The notes beneath the pieces were generated by a model. It was given only the letters and a program-made list of their open reading frames with translations. It was not told the origin of the DNA and ran no database searches. A program made the position numbers and the translations under genes. Of a DNA stretch of 41,828 nt, positions 7,065 to 15,477 are shown one piece after another. Positions within the stretch are counted from its first letter, which is position 1; every line of letters begins with the position of its first letter. The stretch is from Acidobacteriota bacterium (lineage in GTDB: Bacteria > Acidobacteriota > Aminicenantia > JAMOAD01), in the NCBI GenBank assembly GCA_023621955.1, contig JAMOAD010000204.1:1-41828 (forward strand). The letters run 5' to 3'.

Positions 7065-8976
7065 ACTCCCTCTTTTCCACCTTCGAGAGGTTCTCCACCC
7101 GGGTACCGGGATAGTAATGGAGAAGGATCTCCTTGTACTTAGAACCTTCCTTGGCCATCCCGTAGGCCCCGACTTGGCAGAGTCCGACACCGTGGCCCCA
7201 CCCTCGCCCGAGAAAGGTCAGCCCCGTTATCTCTCCGGAGGGGCCGAACTCTCTATCCAAGAAGAAGTTGAGATCTCTGAGTCCAAGGATGGTCTTGATC
7301 TTTATCCCTTCGAACCTCTTGGAGCCCTCGATTCCCTGAACCTCCAACCCTGTGACCCTTCCAGAGGCCCCGTGGGCTACCGGGACGATGTCGACAAGCC
7401 TATCCAGGGTCATATATTGGCGAAGCCTCGCCTCAAGCTCATCCCGGGAGTACCGTTTATGCCAGAACGGGTAGAGGCTGTTGGAATCCGGATTGGAAAA
7501 GAAGGGAGGGTAGAGAACTTTCATGAAGAGGATCTTCCCTCTTACCTCAAGAAACTGAACTCTCTCGGCGCCGGTGAGAAAGAGAAGTGTCGCCGGAGAG
7601 ACAACCCCTTCCGCATCGCGGTAGAGGAAAGCCGCAGGGTCGACGGAGTACTCCTTCTCCACCGCCGGCGAGGGTTTCCCACTCTGAGGAAGGGCCCCTC
7701 TCTCCTGAAAGATGAGCCCCTCTTTCCCCATCTTCAGGAACGTCCCTTCCGTGAAGATCGTATAGCTCCCCATGAAAAGACGCCCAGAGAGGACCAGGAG
7801 TGACCGGAAGGTGAGAGGCCGCTCCAGAGCCTCCCCCTTCTCCCCCGAGAAGCCCCTCTTCTGGAGATAGAGAAGGACCCTTTCCTCCGGGGCCGCCTCG
7901 CCGTGCTCCTTACCGGACTTCTCCCGGAGGGAGAAAAAATGGTCGAAAACGGGCAGAAGGGCCTTAACGGTCGTTCCCTCCACCCTTCCTTTCCAGGCCC
8001 GACCGGTAATCTTTCCCAGGTTGCCGAAATACTCCTCCGCCTTGGACGCAGTCAGAGGAAGGTCCAAGCCTTTCATGGCTCGGTCGTCCACAAGGTTTAG
8101 GGCCAGGGCCAAGCCGATCTCGGGAGGAAAGCCCGAGGAAGAGGATGTGCGGATCCACTGGAGGCGGAAGTTGTCGTACTGGCAAGGCCTTCCCACAAGG
8201 TAGGGCAGTTCCTTTTCGAGGAAGACCGCGCCGTTGCTCTCGGTATGGCCGCCGCAGGTAGAGGAATAGAGCGTTTTGGCAAAGGAGCCGCCGTAAACGA
8301 CAACCTTTCCCTCGGTCTCCTCAACGGCTTTGTTGGAAAGGAGGGTTTCCCGCTCGGTTCCCCCGTAGACCTGGCACTCTTCGGTACTGCAAATATCGAA
8401 CCCTTGGGCTTCGAACTTCCCCCGGGTGTAGAGGGCGTAGGTTCGCGCTGCCACCGCTTGAGCCTTAAGGGCCTCAATCTCCGGATACTTCTCCGAAGAG
8501 AGTTCGTAGGGCAGGACCCCCCGCACGTAATCTTCCAGAGAGAGGAGGTTGATCAACAAAAGCTTGCCGTTTCGGAGGCTCAGGGTGAAGAGCCCCCGGT
8601 AGGTCCGCTCTCCAGACTTGAGGAGAGAGTCTCTCTCAGGGACCAGGGTTATCTCGGAGACCCTGCTCCTCTCCTCCCCCGATCGAACCTCGATTCCTCC
8701 CTCCACTGGGACACAGAGAATCTTCCCGGCCGGATAGTCCCTCAGAAGGTTCATCCCTTTGTAGATCCTCATCCCGCCCGTGGATCCCAATTCCAAGGCC
8801 TCTGCCCCCTGAACAAGACCGACTCGGATCACAGGCGCCTTCAGTGTAGTTCCTCCGGGGTACTCCACTCTGACGGGCCCGGCACAACCGGAAAGGAGGA
8901 GAAGGCATGCTCCGGCCACCCCCAGGAAGACAAAGCGAAGTACCACCTTGACCGTTTTTCTGAAGAAACCTTCCAT
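7063..8976 (-). CDS. SpoIID/LytB-domain lipoprotein (putative peptidoglycan glycan-strand enzyme)
   Basis: A 637-aa exported lipoprotein with lipobox 'LLLLSGC', the acylated Cys at 31. The SpoIID/LytB domain is recognisable in two blocks. The first contains 'EDYVRGVLPYEL', with the Glu equivalent to the SpoIID lytic transglycosylase catalytic residue, then 'ALKAQAVAARTYAL' and 'YSSTCGGHTES'. The second contains 'GRGWGHGVGLCQVGAYGMA' and 'ILLHYYPGT'. Between them lies about 250-300 aa of extra sequence, so the protein is roughly twice the usual SpoIID-domain length. The chosen ATG has GGAGAGGG upstream and follows a good promoter. Outside spore formers such proteins act on denuded glycan strands or are of unknown role. 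It is divergent from the solute-binding-protein gene. Confidence 0.9.
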   Translation of the reverse strand: MEGFFRKTVKVVLRFVFLGVAGACLLLLSGCAGPVRVEYPGGTTLKAPVIRVGLVQGAEALELGSTGGMRIYKGMNLLRDYPAGKILCVPVEGGIEVRSGEERSRVSEITLVPERDSLLKSGERTYRGLFTLSLRNGKLLLINLLSLEDYVRGVLPYELSSEKYPEIEALKAQAVAARTYALYTRGKFEAQGFDICSTEECQVYGGTERETLLSNKAVEETEGKVVVYGGSFAKTLYSSTCGGHTESNGAVFLEKELPYLVGRPCQYDNFRLQWIRTSSSSGFPPEIGLALALNLVDDRAMKGLDLPLTASKAEEYFGNLGKITGRAWKGRVEGTTVKALLPVFDHFFSLREKSGKEHGEAAPEERVLLYLQKRGFSGEKGEALERPLTFRSLLVLSGRLFMGSYTIFTEGTFLKMGKEGLIFQERGALPQSGKPSPAVEKEYSVDPAAFLYRDAEGVVSPATLLFLTGAERVQFLEVRGKILFMKVLYPPFFSNPDSNSLYPFWHKRYSRDELEARLRQYMTLDRLVDIVPVAHGASGRVTGLEVQGIEGSKRFEGIKIKTILGLRDLNFFLDREFGPSGEITGLTFLGRGWGHGVGLCQVGAYGMAKEGSKYKEILLHYYPGTRVENLSKVEKRE

Positions 8977-9005
8977 CGTCCCTCTCCTCATACTCGCAGA
9001 AAAAC

Positions 9006-9034
9006 ATTGTAATGAAAAGGCCAAGGCAAGTCAA
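9006..9034 (-). promoter_or_regulatory. Sigma-70 promoter of the SpoIID-like gene
   Basis: On the minus strand TTGACT (9034-9029), a 17-bp spacer and TACAAT (9011-9006) are followed by a predicted start near 8999 and a ~23-nt leader with a Shine-Dalgarno. It is back to back with the plus-strand promoter at 9046, with only 11 bp between the two -35 boxes. Confidence 0.8.
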
Positions 9035-9045
9035 ACCCCAGGTTG

Positions 9046-9074
9046 TTGACACCCTTCCTGGATTGTCTTATAGT
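9046..9074 (+). promoter_or_regulatory. Sigma-70 promoter of the solute-binding-protein gene, predicted leaderless
   Basis: TTGACA (9046-9051), a 17-bp spacer and TATAGT (9069-9074). Six bases later comes the ATG at 9081, so the expected transcription start falls on the A of the start codon. No Shine-Dalgarno is present in the intervening bases GGTTTC. A leaderless transcript is the simplest reading. Confidence 0.8.
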
Positions 9075-9080
9075 GGTTTC

Positions 9081-10583
9081 ATGGCGGCGCAGAGTCTCTT
9101 TCTCCGGGTTCTTCTGCTCCTCTCTCTTCTCTTCTCTTCAACTCTTTCCGCCTTGCCCACGAAAGCGGATTTGATCCTTTCTGTGAAGAGCTGGGAGACC
9201 GTCCGCCTCCCCATCCTTGAGACGAGCCGTTCCTACCTCGTACAGAACCTCTTCAGCCGTCTCGTCTCCTTCGATGGCACCGGCACACTGACGGCCGACC
9301 TGGCCTACCGCTGGAAGATCGACCCCTCCAAGAGGGTCTTTACCTTCTTCCTCCGCCCTGGGATCTCCTTCGAAGACGGCTCCCCCCTGGACGCCGCCTC
9401 GGTGAAGAGAAGCCTTGAGACCTCCTTGGAGAGGTTCAACCCCTACTTTTCCCCGCAGGTCGCCTCTCTCGAGGGTTTTTCCGACTTCATCAAGAAGAGG
9501 CGGAGTGAGGTCAGAGGGATTCAGGTCCTGAACCCCACGACTCTCCGCTTCACCCTCATCCGCCCTGACCCTCACTTCTTCTACGTCTTAGCGGATATCA
9601 ACTTCTCTATCTTCAAGAGAGGTCCCGGCGGGTACATCGGAAGCGGGCCTTACCGAATCCTGATCTCCTCCCCCCATGAACTTCTGCTAGGACTCTCTCC
9701 CCGGTATTTCATCCCCCTGCCTCACGCGCCGCGGACCATCACCGTTCGCCCCTACTCCCGGCAGAGGGCCCTCTCCGCCAACGAAGTCTGTCTCCTGGAG
9801 GAGAACTTCGACCCTCCTCAAGGGTGGGAACGCTCCTCACGCCACCTTCAGACCCCCTCCACCTCCGTGGAATACCTCTTTTTCAACTTCCATCGTCCCT
9901 GGGGTCGGCGGAGCGAGTTCCGCCGCCTCATCGCCGAAGAGTTCGACATCCCTAAGGTCTTAGCGGAAGAGAAGCTCTCTTCATCCTCCGTTTACGGCCT
10001 TCTTTCCATGGGGTTGAAGTACTTCTCCCTGGCCCCGTTCCCCCAATCGAAGCCAGGGAAAGGCCCCTTCATCCTCAAGAGACGACCCTACCGGCCGGTC
10101 ACCGTACTCACCACATCCTACCGCGGGAGAGAGCGCTTTTCCAAAAGGCTTCTCGAGTTTCTCAAAGAGAAGAAGATTCCCACCAAGCTTATCGTCCAGT
10201 CCCATGAAGAGTATGTCAGGACGGTTCGCTCCGGAAGTGCCTCCAACCCAGCTGATCTCTACCTTATCACCCACAACCCCGATGCGGGTTTTCTTCCCGC
10301 TCAGGCCTTTCTTCAAGACTTCCTCTCCCCCCAGGGACAGTACAACTTTGGGGGGTACTCAAACCCCAAGGTAGCCTCCTCCCTCGTACGGCTCTCCTCT
10401 CTCACGGACAGCCAGAAGCGAGAGGAGGTCCAGAGGATCCTCTCCCACATCCGGGCGGAGATCCCCCTTCTTCCCCTCTACTACCCTCCGATCCATATCC
10501 TGGCCGGCAAAGAGGTCCTCTCCTTCCCTATCTCCTCCTTCGGATTCTACGATTTTAGAGAGATCCGCTTACCTAACCGATGA
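9081..10583 (+). CDS. Extracellular solute-binding protein, family 5 (oligopeptide type)
   Basis: A 500-aa protein with an N-terminal Sec signal peptide (about residues 1-26, hydrophobic 'LLLLSLLFSSTLSA'). It has the SBP_bac_5 hallmark region 'LAYRWKIDPSKRVFTFFLRP' with 'FEDGSPLDAASVKRSLE' just after. Family members bind peptides, nickel or other solutes in the periplasm and normally feed an ABC importer. Here no permease or ATPase gene follows. Instead the stop overlaps the start of a sensor-kinase-like gene (ATGA), which suggests it is a ligand sensor partner rather than, or as well as, a transport component. An upstream in-frame ATG at 9012 would include the promoter and is rejected. The ATG at 9081 fits the leaderless promoter and the signal peptide. 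Confidence 0.85.
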   Translation: MAAQSLFLRVLLLLSLLFSSTLSALPTKADLILSVKSWETVRLPILETSRSYLVQNLFSRLVSFDGTGTLTADLAYRWKIDPSKRVFTFFLRPGISFEDGSPLDAASVKRSLETSLERFNPYFSPQVASLEGFSDFIKKRRSEVRGIQVLNPTTLRFTLIRPDPHFFYVLADINFSIFKRGPGGYIGSGPYRILISSPHELLLGLSPRYFIPLPHAPRTITVRPYSRQRALSANEVCLLEENFDPPQGWERSSRHLQTPSTSVEYLFFNFHRPWGRRSEFRRLIAEEFDIPKVLAEEKLSSSSVYGLLSMGLKYFSLAPFPQSKPGKGPFILKRRPYRPVTVLTTSYRGRERFSKRLLEFLKEKKIPTKLIVQSHEEYVRTVRSGSASNPADLYLITHNPDAGFLPAQAFLQDFLSPQGQYNFGGYSNPKVASSLVRLSSLTDSQKREEVQRILSHIRAEIPLLPLYYPPIHILAGKEVLSFPISSFGFYDFREIRLPNR

Positions 10584-12028
10584 AACACTACAAGAGCATC
10601 CGTCGCCGTATCCTCACCCTTTCGGTCCTCTTCTCCTCGCTCCTCTTCCTGGCGGCCACCTTTTTTTTCTTGAACGTCCAGAAGAACAACCTCATCAGGA
10701 ACCAGCGGGAGTTTCTCAGGGACACAGGACTTCTGGTCGCCCAAGAGATGCGTATCCCCCTCTGGCTCTTCAACCCCGCCCAGATTCAAAGAAAGTCCTC
10801 TCTCTTCTTCACCCCTTCCCTGGACTATATGGAGATCTCTGACAAGGATGGGCTGCCTCTGGCGATTCTCTCCTCCCCCTACGCGAAGGGATGGAGTCGG
10901 GAGAAGTTGCCCCCCCTCTCCTTCAAGACGCCGATCTACCACAACCAGAAGTACCTCGGTCAGGTCCTCTTGGCCGTCTCGCCCCGCAAGATCTCCTCCC
11001 CCCTCTGGAGATCGGGTCTCTTTTTCGCCTCCTCTTCTCTCTTCCTCATTCTGGTCATCAACACCCTTTTGGCCGTCTCTGTCCGCCGTTACCTTCAAGA
11101 ACTTCAGGATGTCACGAGCAGGCTCGAACTCTCGGACACGCCTCAACCCATTCAGATCGCCTCCTCCTCGGAGCTTTACCCCATCGTCTCTCTGATCAAC
11201 GACCTGATCGCCCAGGTCGGCTCCGCCCTCAAGGACCGGGAGAAGTACCAATCCCTTCTGGAAGAGACCATCGACCAGAGGAGGAGACGGTTGCTCGACA
11301 ACATCCGAAGGATAGAAGAGCTCCAGAGGGAGTTCCAAACGACCAAGGAGAAGCTCATCCTCTCGGAGAAGCAGGAGATGATGACGAAGCTCTTCTTCGA
11401 TGTGAACGAGAAGATTCAGCTCCCTCTGCGGAGCCTCATCGCCTCGACAGAGGAGTGGCTCTCCATGAAAGAGCTCAGCGAAGAGGGGCAGAAGAAGATC
11501 TTAAAAATCTACGCCTCCGCCGAAAAGATCTTGACCCTTCTCGACCATATGGCATCCCTCAGCTCTCAGGCCCGGGTGACGAAGGCCTCTTTCTCTCTGG
11601 CCTGTCTGGTCGTCGAAGCGGTGACCTCACTCAAACTCCCCTCCTCCTTGAACGTTCGCATCGAGATTCCCCCTCAGTTGAGAGTCTTCGGCAACTACAC
11701 CCAGCTTCGGGAGGTCTTCACCCACCTTGTCCGCAACTCCTGGGAAGCCCTGAGGGAGGGAGACCTGGCGAAAGGGACCATCCGTATCTTCTCCCGCCAG
11801 CAAGAGGCTCAGGAGATCACCCTCACCATTGAGGACAACGGGCCGGGGTTTCAGGACTTCGAGCGGATCTTCACCCCCTTCTACACCACGAAAGTCAACG
11901 ATCTGAACAAAGGGATGGGTCTCCCTCTGACCCAAAAGATCGTCTCCGAGCACGGGGGTTCGGTCCGCGCTTTCAACTCCCCCTCAGGGGGAGCCTGTGT
12001 AGAGGTCTCCCTACCGACACTGGGCTGA
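10580..12028 (+). CDS. Membrane sensor histidine-kinase-like protein lacking the canonical phospho-acceptor His
   Basis: A 482-aa protein: TM1 about 11-31, a periplasmic sensor segment about 32-145, TM2 about 146-166, a HAMP-like/coiled-coil stretch about 170-265, a DHp-like helix, then a complete HATPase domain. N-box Asn386 lies in 'HLVRNSWEAL', the G1 box is 'DNGPGF' (419-424), the F-box is 'FTPFYTT' and the G2 box is 'GMGLPL'. In the DHp helix the usual 'HExxNPL' is replaced by 'EKIQLPL' (277-283), with Glu277 where His should be. The only other His in the region is at 323. It is translationally coupled to the solute-binding protein. No response regulator gene is adjacent. It may be a pseudokinase or may act through a partner kinase. 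Confidence 0.85.
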   Translation: MKHYKSIRRRILTLSVLFSSLLFLAATFFFLNVQKNNLIRNQREFLRDTGLLVAQEMRIPLWLFNPAQIQRKSSLFFTPSLDYMEISDKDGLPLAILSSPYAKGWSREKLPPLSFKTPIYHNQKYLGQVLLAVSPRKISSPLWRSGLFFASSSLFLILVINTLLAVSVRRYLQELQDVTSRLELSDTPQPIQIASSSELYPIVSLINDLIAQVGSALKDREKYQSLLEETIDQRRRRLLDNIRRIEELQREFQTTKEKLILSEKQEMMTKLFFDVNEKIQLPLRSLIASTEEWLSMKELSEEGQKKILKIYASAEKILTLLDHMASLSSQARVTKASFSLACLVVEAVTSLKLPSSLNVRIEIPPQLRVFGNYTQLREVFTHLVRNSWEALREGDLAKGTIRIFSRQQEAQEITLTIEDNGPGFQDFERIFTPFYTTKVNDLNKGMGLPLTQKIVSEHGGSVRAFNSPSGGACVEVSLPTLG

Positions 12029-12058
12029 GGCCCTCTTCTCCCTTTCCCCCTTTTCACC

Positions 12059-12064
12059 TATAAT
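12059..12064 (+). promoter_or_regulatory. Possible -10 box for smc
   Basis: A perfect TATAAT stands 15 bases before the smc ATG, in the 51-nt gap after the kinase gene. The hexamer 17 bp upstream (TTCTCC) is a poor -35 and there is no extended -10 TG. The gap is short and readthrough from the kinase gene is equally possible. Confidence 0.35.
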
Positions 12065-12079
12065 AGAGGGACCATAGCC

Positions 12080-15000
12080 ATGGCTTACTTGAAAAAGATC
12101 GACCTGTTCGGTTTCAAATCTTTCCCCGACCGTCAGGAGATGATCCTGAAGAGGGGAATCAACGTGATCATCGGCCCCAACGGGAGCGGGAAGAGCAACG
12201 TGCTGGACGCCCTCCTCTGGGGACTCGGAGAGACACGGATCTCCACTCTCCGGGGGACCAACACACAAGACATCATCTTCAACGGCAACCACAGGCGTAA
12301 GCCTATGGCCTCCGCGGAGGTCTCTCTGGTCTTCACCCTCTCCCAGGACGACGAAGAGAAGGTCTTCTTACGGAAATCCTTCAGAGACGGGGAGTCGGTC
12401 TTTCGGATCAACTCCCAGAAGGTTCGCCTGAAAGACCTGACCGACGATCTCTACTCCCTTGGTCTGGGGGACCGGCGTTACTTCTTCATCGAACAGGGGA
12501 TGGTGGGAAGTCTGGCCACCATGGGCCCCCTGGAGAAGAGAAGCCTCCTGGAGGAGGCCGCGGGGATCTCCCGTTACAGGGAGAAGAAGAGGGAGGCGAC
12601 CCTCAAGCTCATCGAGAGCCAGAACAACCTGACCGTGGTTGAGAACATTCTCAAGGAAGTCGAAACGGAGAGGCTTTTTTGGGAAAAGGAGTGGGAGAAG
12701 CTCCTCCGCTACAGAACACTGAAGACGAAGTACCGCGACCTGCGCCGATCCTTCTACCGTATTCGTCTGGAGGGGATGGAGAGGAGGCGGGAGGAACTTC
12801 TGGGAGCGGTCAAGGAGATGTGGAAGCGCCTGGAAGAGCTCCGGATTCAGCAGAAGGGGGCGGAGAGCGAACTGGCCCGGACGAACTCCTCCTTCTGGAC
12901 CCTTCAAGAAGATGTAAAGGCTCAAAGGGAGAGCTGTTTCCGATGCACTTCCCGCAGGGACCTCCTGATCAACCTCCTCGGAGCCAACGGGAAGAGGAGC
13001 CAAGAGGTTGAAGAAGCTTTGGCCAAGAACCGCCGTTGGGAAGAGGAGAGCGGCAAGAACCTCGCCGCCATGGCCAAGAGAGAGGAGGAGATCGTCTCGC
13101 TTCGCCAGGGAGTCCTGGCCAGATGGGAGGGGGAGAAGAGCGCCCTGGAAGATCTGAAGAGAAAGTGGGAGAAGGAGGAGGAAGGCGAGCGCGTCTTGGA
13201 GGATGAGGTCCAGGACCACCGCCAACTCTACCTGGAAGCCCTCTCCCGCAAGACAGACCTTTCCAACAGAAAAGTCTCCCTGGAAAAACTGCTTCAGAGT
13301 TCGAAGCAGAAGAGGGAGCACTCCCTGAAGATGGTTCAGGAGTGGGAGAAGGAGAGAGACCTCTGGCTGGCCAAGGGGAAGGAGCTGAGTGACCAGGGTA
13401 TCGAGGATTTCAGCAAACCCCTGGAGGAGGCCAAGGGAAGAAGGGAACGGCTGAAGAGGGAGTCTGAAGGGTGTGAGGCCGCCCTGAGAGAGGCTGAACT
13501 TCACTACGAGAAGGTCTCCGCCCTGAGCAAGGAGTACCACCGCCAAACCGAAGAGATCCTGAAGAAACGCTCCCTCGCCTTGGGCAAGGAGATCTCCCTC
13601 AAGGGGGACCTCCCGGAAGCCCTCTCCTGGTTTCTCGAATCCCTTCTCGACCTGAGTCCGGCTCAGAGTTGCGAAGAGATTCAACACGACCCGAAACGTG
13701 CCTACATCCTCTCTCAAGGCGAACGGTGCCCCCTCTACGACCAGTACATCGACTCCCCATCCCTGGACTTTCTCCCCCCCCTCGAGCACTCCCCATCCCT
13801 TCAGGAGGCCGTCGTCGAATGGAGGAAGAGGCGCCGCAACTTCATAACCGGCGACGGTTACTTCCTCTCCTACAACGGTCAGGTCACCCGCGGGGAGAAG
13901 CAGGGTCTCCTCCTCCTGAAGGAACGCCTTCGGGACCTGGATTCCCGTCTCAAGGAGAGGGAGAGGGAACGGGATGAGGCGAAGAGCGCCGCCGAAGCCT
14001 TGAGGAAGCAGAAGAGCGAAGCCTTTAACGATGTCGCCCTCTGGGAACAGCGTCAGAGAGAGGAAGAGAAGAGGGGAGAGAAGATCGCTCAAGAGAAGAA
14101 GCTCCTGGCCGTGAAGACGGAAGGGATGGAGGAACGGCTCCGGGTTGTCAACAAGGAGATTCTCGCCGCCGAACAGGAGGAGGCCGCCTTGGAGGGCCAG
14201 ATTCTGGCCCTGGAAGAGAAAATCGAGAAGTTGTCCTTCGAAGAGGAGAGGCTCTTGGCCCGGAAGAGGGAGAGCGAAAGCCGATGGGAGAACGCGAAGA
14301 AAGCCCGCCAAGAGAGGCTCAAAGAGGTGGACCTGCGAAGAGAGGGGATCACCAAGAGCGAGAAGGAGCTGATCTCCCTCGAGAAGGAGGCCGAAGGGCT
14401 CAAGGAGAGGAAAAAAACCGAAGAAGCCCACCAGAGCCAATGGAAGAGAGAGGCTCTGGACCTGGAAAGGGAACGGGAGAGGCTGAAGGGGGAGAAGGAA
14501 GAGAAGGAGCGGGAGAAAGGAGAGGCCCTGACCCTCTTGAAAGCAGAGGAGGCCAAGCTCGTTGAGGTTCTCGGTCGGGAGGGAGAGTTAAAGGCCCTCA
14601 TGGACGACCGTGAGAAGAGCGTCAAGAGTTTCGCCCGTAAGATCTCTCAGCTCACCGCCTCCCAAGGGGAGAAAGAGGTAGAGAAAGCGGCCCTGGAACG
14701 TGATCTCATCAACTTGGAAGAGAACCTTTGGAACGAGTTGACGCTGAACAGGGAGGAGCTTCTGCGCAACCCCTGCACCGGCGACGAAGGAGACCTGACG
14801 AAACAGTGTGAAGAGCTCAAGGAAGAGCTCGACCTCTTCGCGGACGTCCGCTTCGAATCCGAGAGCGAGTTGACCAAGTTCCGTGAAAAAACGGATTTCT
14901 ACACGAAGCAGAAGGTCGATGTAGAAGAATCCATCCTGAACACGCAACAGATCATCGAAAAGATCGACCAAGAGAGTAAGAAACGGTTTTCCGAGACCGT

Positions 15001-15451
15001 CGAAGCCGTCAACCAAGGGTTCAGAGAGGTCTTCGCCATCCTCTTCCCCGGAGGCAGCGCGGAGGTCACCCTCCTGGACCCGGAAGACCTCCTCAACACG
15101 GGAGTGGAGCTCAACGTCAGGCTCCCCGGCAAGAGGCTCCAAAACCTTCAACTCCTTTCAGGAGGGGAGAAGGCCTTAGCCTCTCTGGCCTTCCTTTTCG
15201 CCATGTTCAGGTTAAAGCCGGCCCCTATCTGCGTCCTCGACGAGATCGACGCCCCTCTGGACGAAATCAACGTCGAAAGCCTGAAGAAGCTGCTCAAGAC
15301 TTACGAGCTCTCCACCCAGTTCATCCTGATCACCCACCACCCCAAGACCATGGAGGTCGCCGACGCGGTCTTCGGAATCACCATGAAAGAGCCTGGAGTC
15401 TCGACGATCTTCTCTATCGACCGAAGCGCCGGTGAGGCCTCTCCGGCGTGA
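12080..15451 (+). CDS. smc: Chromosome segregation ATPase SMC
   Basis: A 1123-aa structural-maintenance-of-chromosomes protein, the ATPase core of the SMC-ScpAB condensin that organises sister chromosomes. It has the N-terminal head with Walker A 'GPNGSGKSN' (32-40). The 'FFIEQGMVGSL' and 'LEEAAGISRYREKK' motifs follow. Two very long Glu/Lys/Arg-rich coiled coils come next. The C-terminal head carries the ABC signature 'LSGGEKALASLAFLF' (about 1025) and Walker B 'CVLDEIDAPLDE' (about 1050). The hinge, about residues 495-605, is short and ends with the recognisable 'GYFLSYNGQVTRG' turn. It lacks an obvious Gly-rich hinge motif. Canonical SMC is 1150-1200 aa. No scpA or scpB is adjacent. Confidence 0.95.
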   Translation: MAYLKKIDLFGFKSFPDRQEMILKRGINVIIGPNGSGKSNVLDALLWGLGETRISTLRGTNTQDIIFNGNHRRKPMASAEVSLVFTLSQDDEEKVFLRKSFRDGESVFRINSQKVRLKDLTDDLYSLGLGDRRYFFIEQGMVGSLATMGPLEKRSLLEEAAGISRYREKKREATLKLIESQNNLTVVENILKEVETERLFWEKEWEKLLRYRTLKTKYRDLRRSFYRIRLEGMERRREELLGAVKEMWKRLEELRIQQKGAESELARTNSSFWTLQEDVKAQRESCFRCTSRRDLLINLLGANGKRSQEVEEALAKNRRWEEESGKNLAAMAKREEEIVSLRQGVLARWEGEKSALEDLKRKWEKEEEGERVLEDEVQDHRQLYLEALSRKTDLSNRKVSLEKLLQSSKQKREHSLKMVQEWEKERDLWLAKGKELSDQGIEDFSKPLEEAKGRRERLKRESEGCEAALREAELHYEKVSALSKEYHRQTEEILKKRSLALGKEISLKGDLPEALSWFLESLLDLSPAQSCEEIQHDPKRAYILSQGERCPLYDQYIDSPSLDFLPPLEHSPSLQEAVVEWRKRRRNFITGDGYFLSYNGQVTRGEKQGLLLLKERLRDLDSRLKERERERDEAKSAAEALRKQKSEAFNDVALWEQRQREEEKRGEKIAQEKKLLAVKTEGMEERLRVVNKEILAAEQEEAALEGQILALEEKIEKLSFEEERLLARKRESESRWENAKKARQERLKEVDLRREGITKSEKELISLEKEAEGLKERKKTEEAHQSQWKREALDLERERERLKGEKEEKEREKGEALTLLKAEEAKLVEVLGREGELKALMDDREKSVKSFARKISQLTASQGEKEVEKAALERDLINLEENLWNELTLNREELLRNPCTGDEGDLTKQCEELKEELDLFADVRFESESELTKFREKTDFYTKQKVDVEESILNTQQIIEKIDQESKKRFSETVEAVNQGFREVFAILFPGGSAEVTLLDPEDLLNTGVELNVRLPGKRLQNLQLLSGGEKALASLAFLFAMFRLKPAPICVLDEIDAPLDEINVESLKKLLKTYELSTQFILITHHPKTMEVADAVFGITMKEPGVSTIFSIDRSAGEASPA

Positions 15452-15477
15452 GGTTTCCTTATTTTCGGAGGTGAAAG

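Noticed and set aside
9012-9080. Upstream ATG extending the solute-binding protein by 23 residues
   Set aside because: It lies upstream of the consensus promoter and would place non-signal sequence before the signal peptide.
12368-14440. A 690-codon open frame antisense to smc
   Set aside because: The sense strand has a complete SMC protein. The antisense translation is Leu/Gly-rich without any family motif and is explained by codon bias of the Glu/Lys-rich coiled coil.
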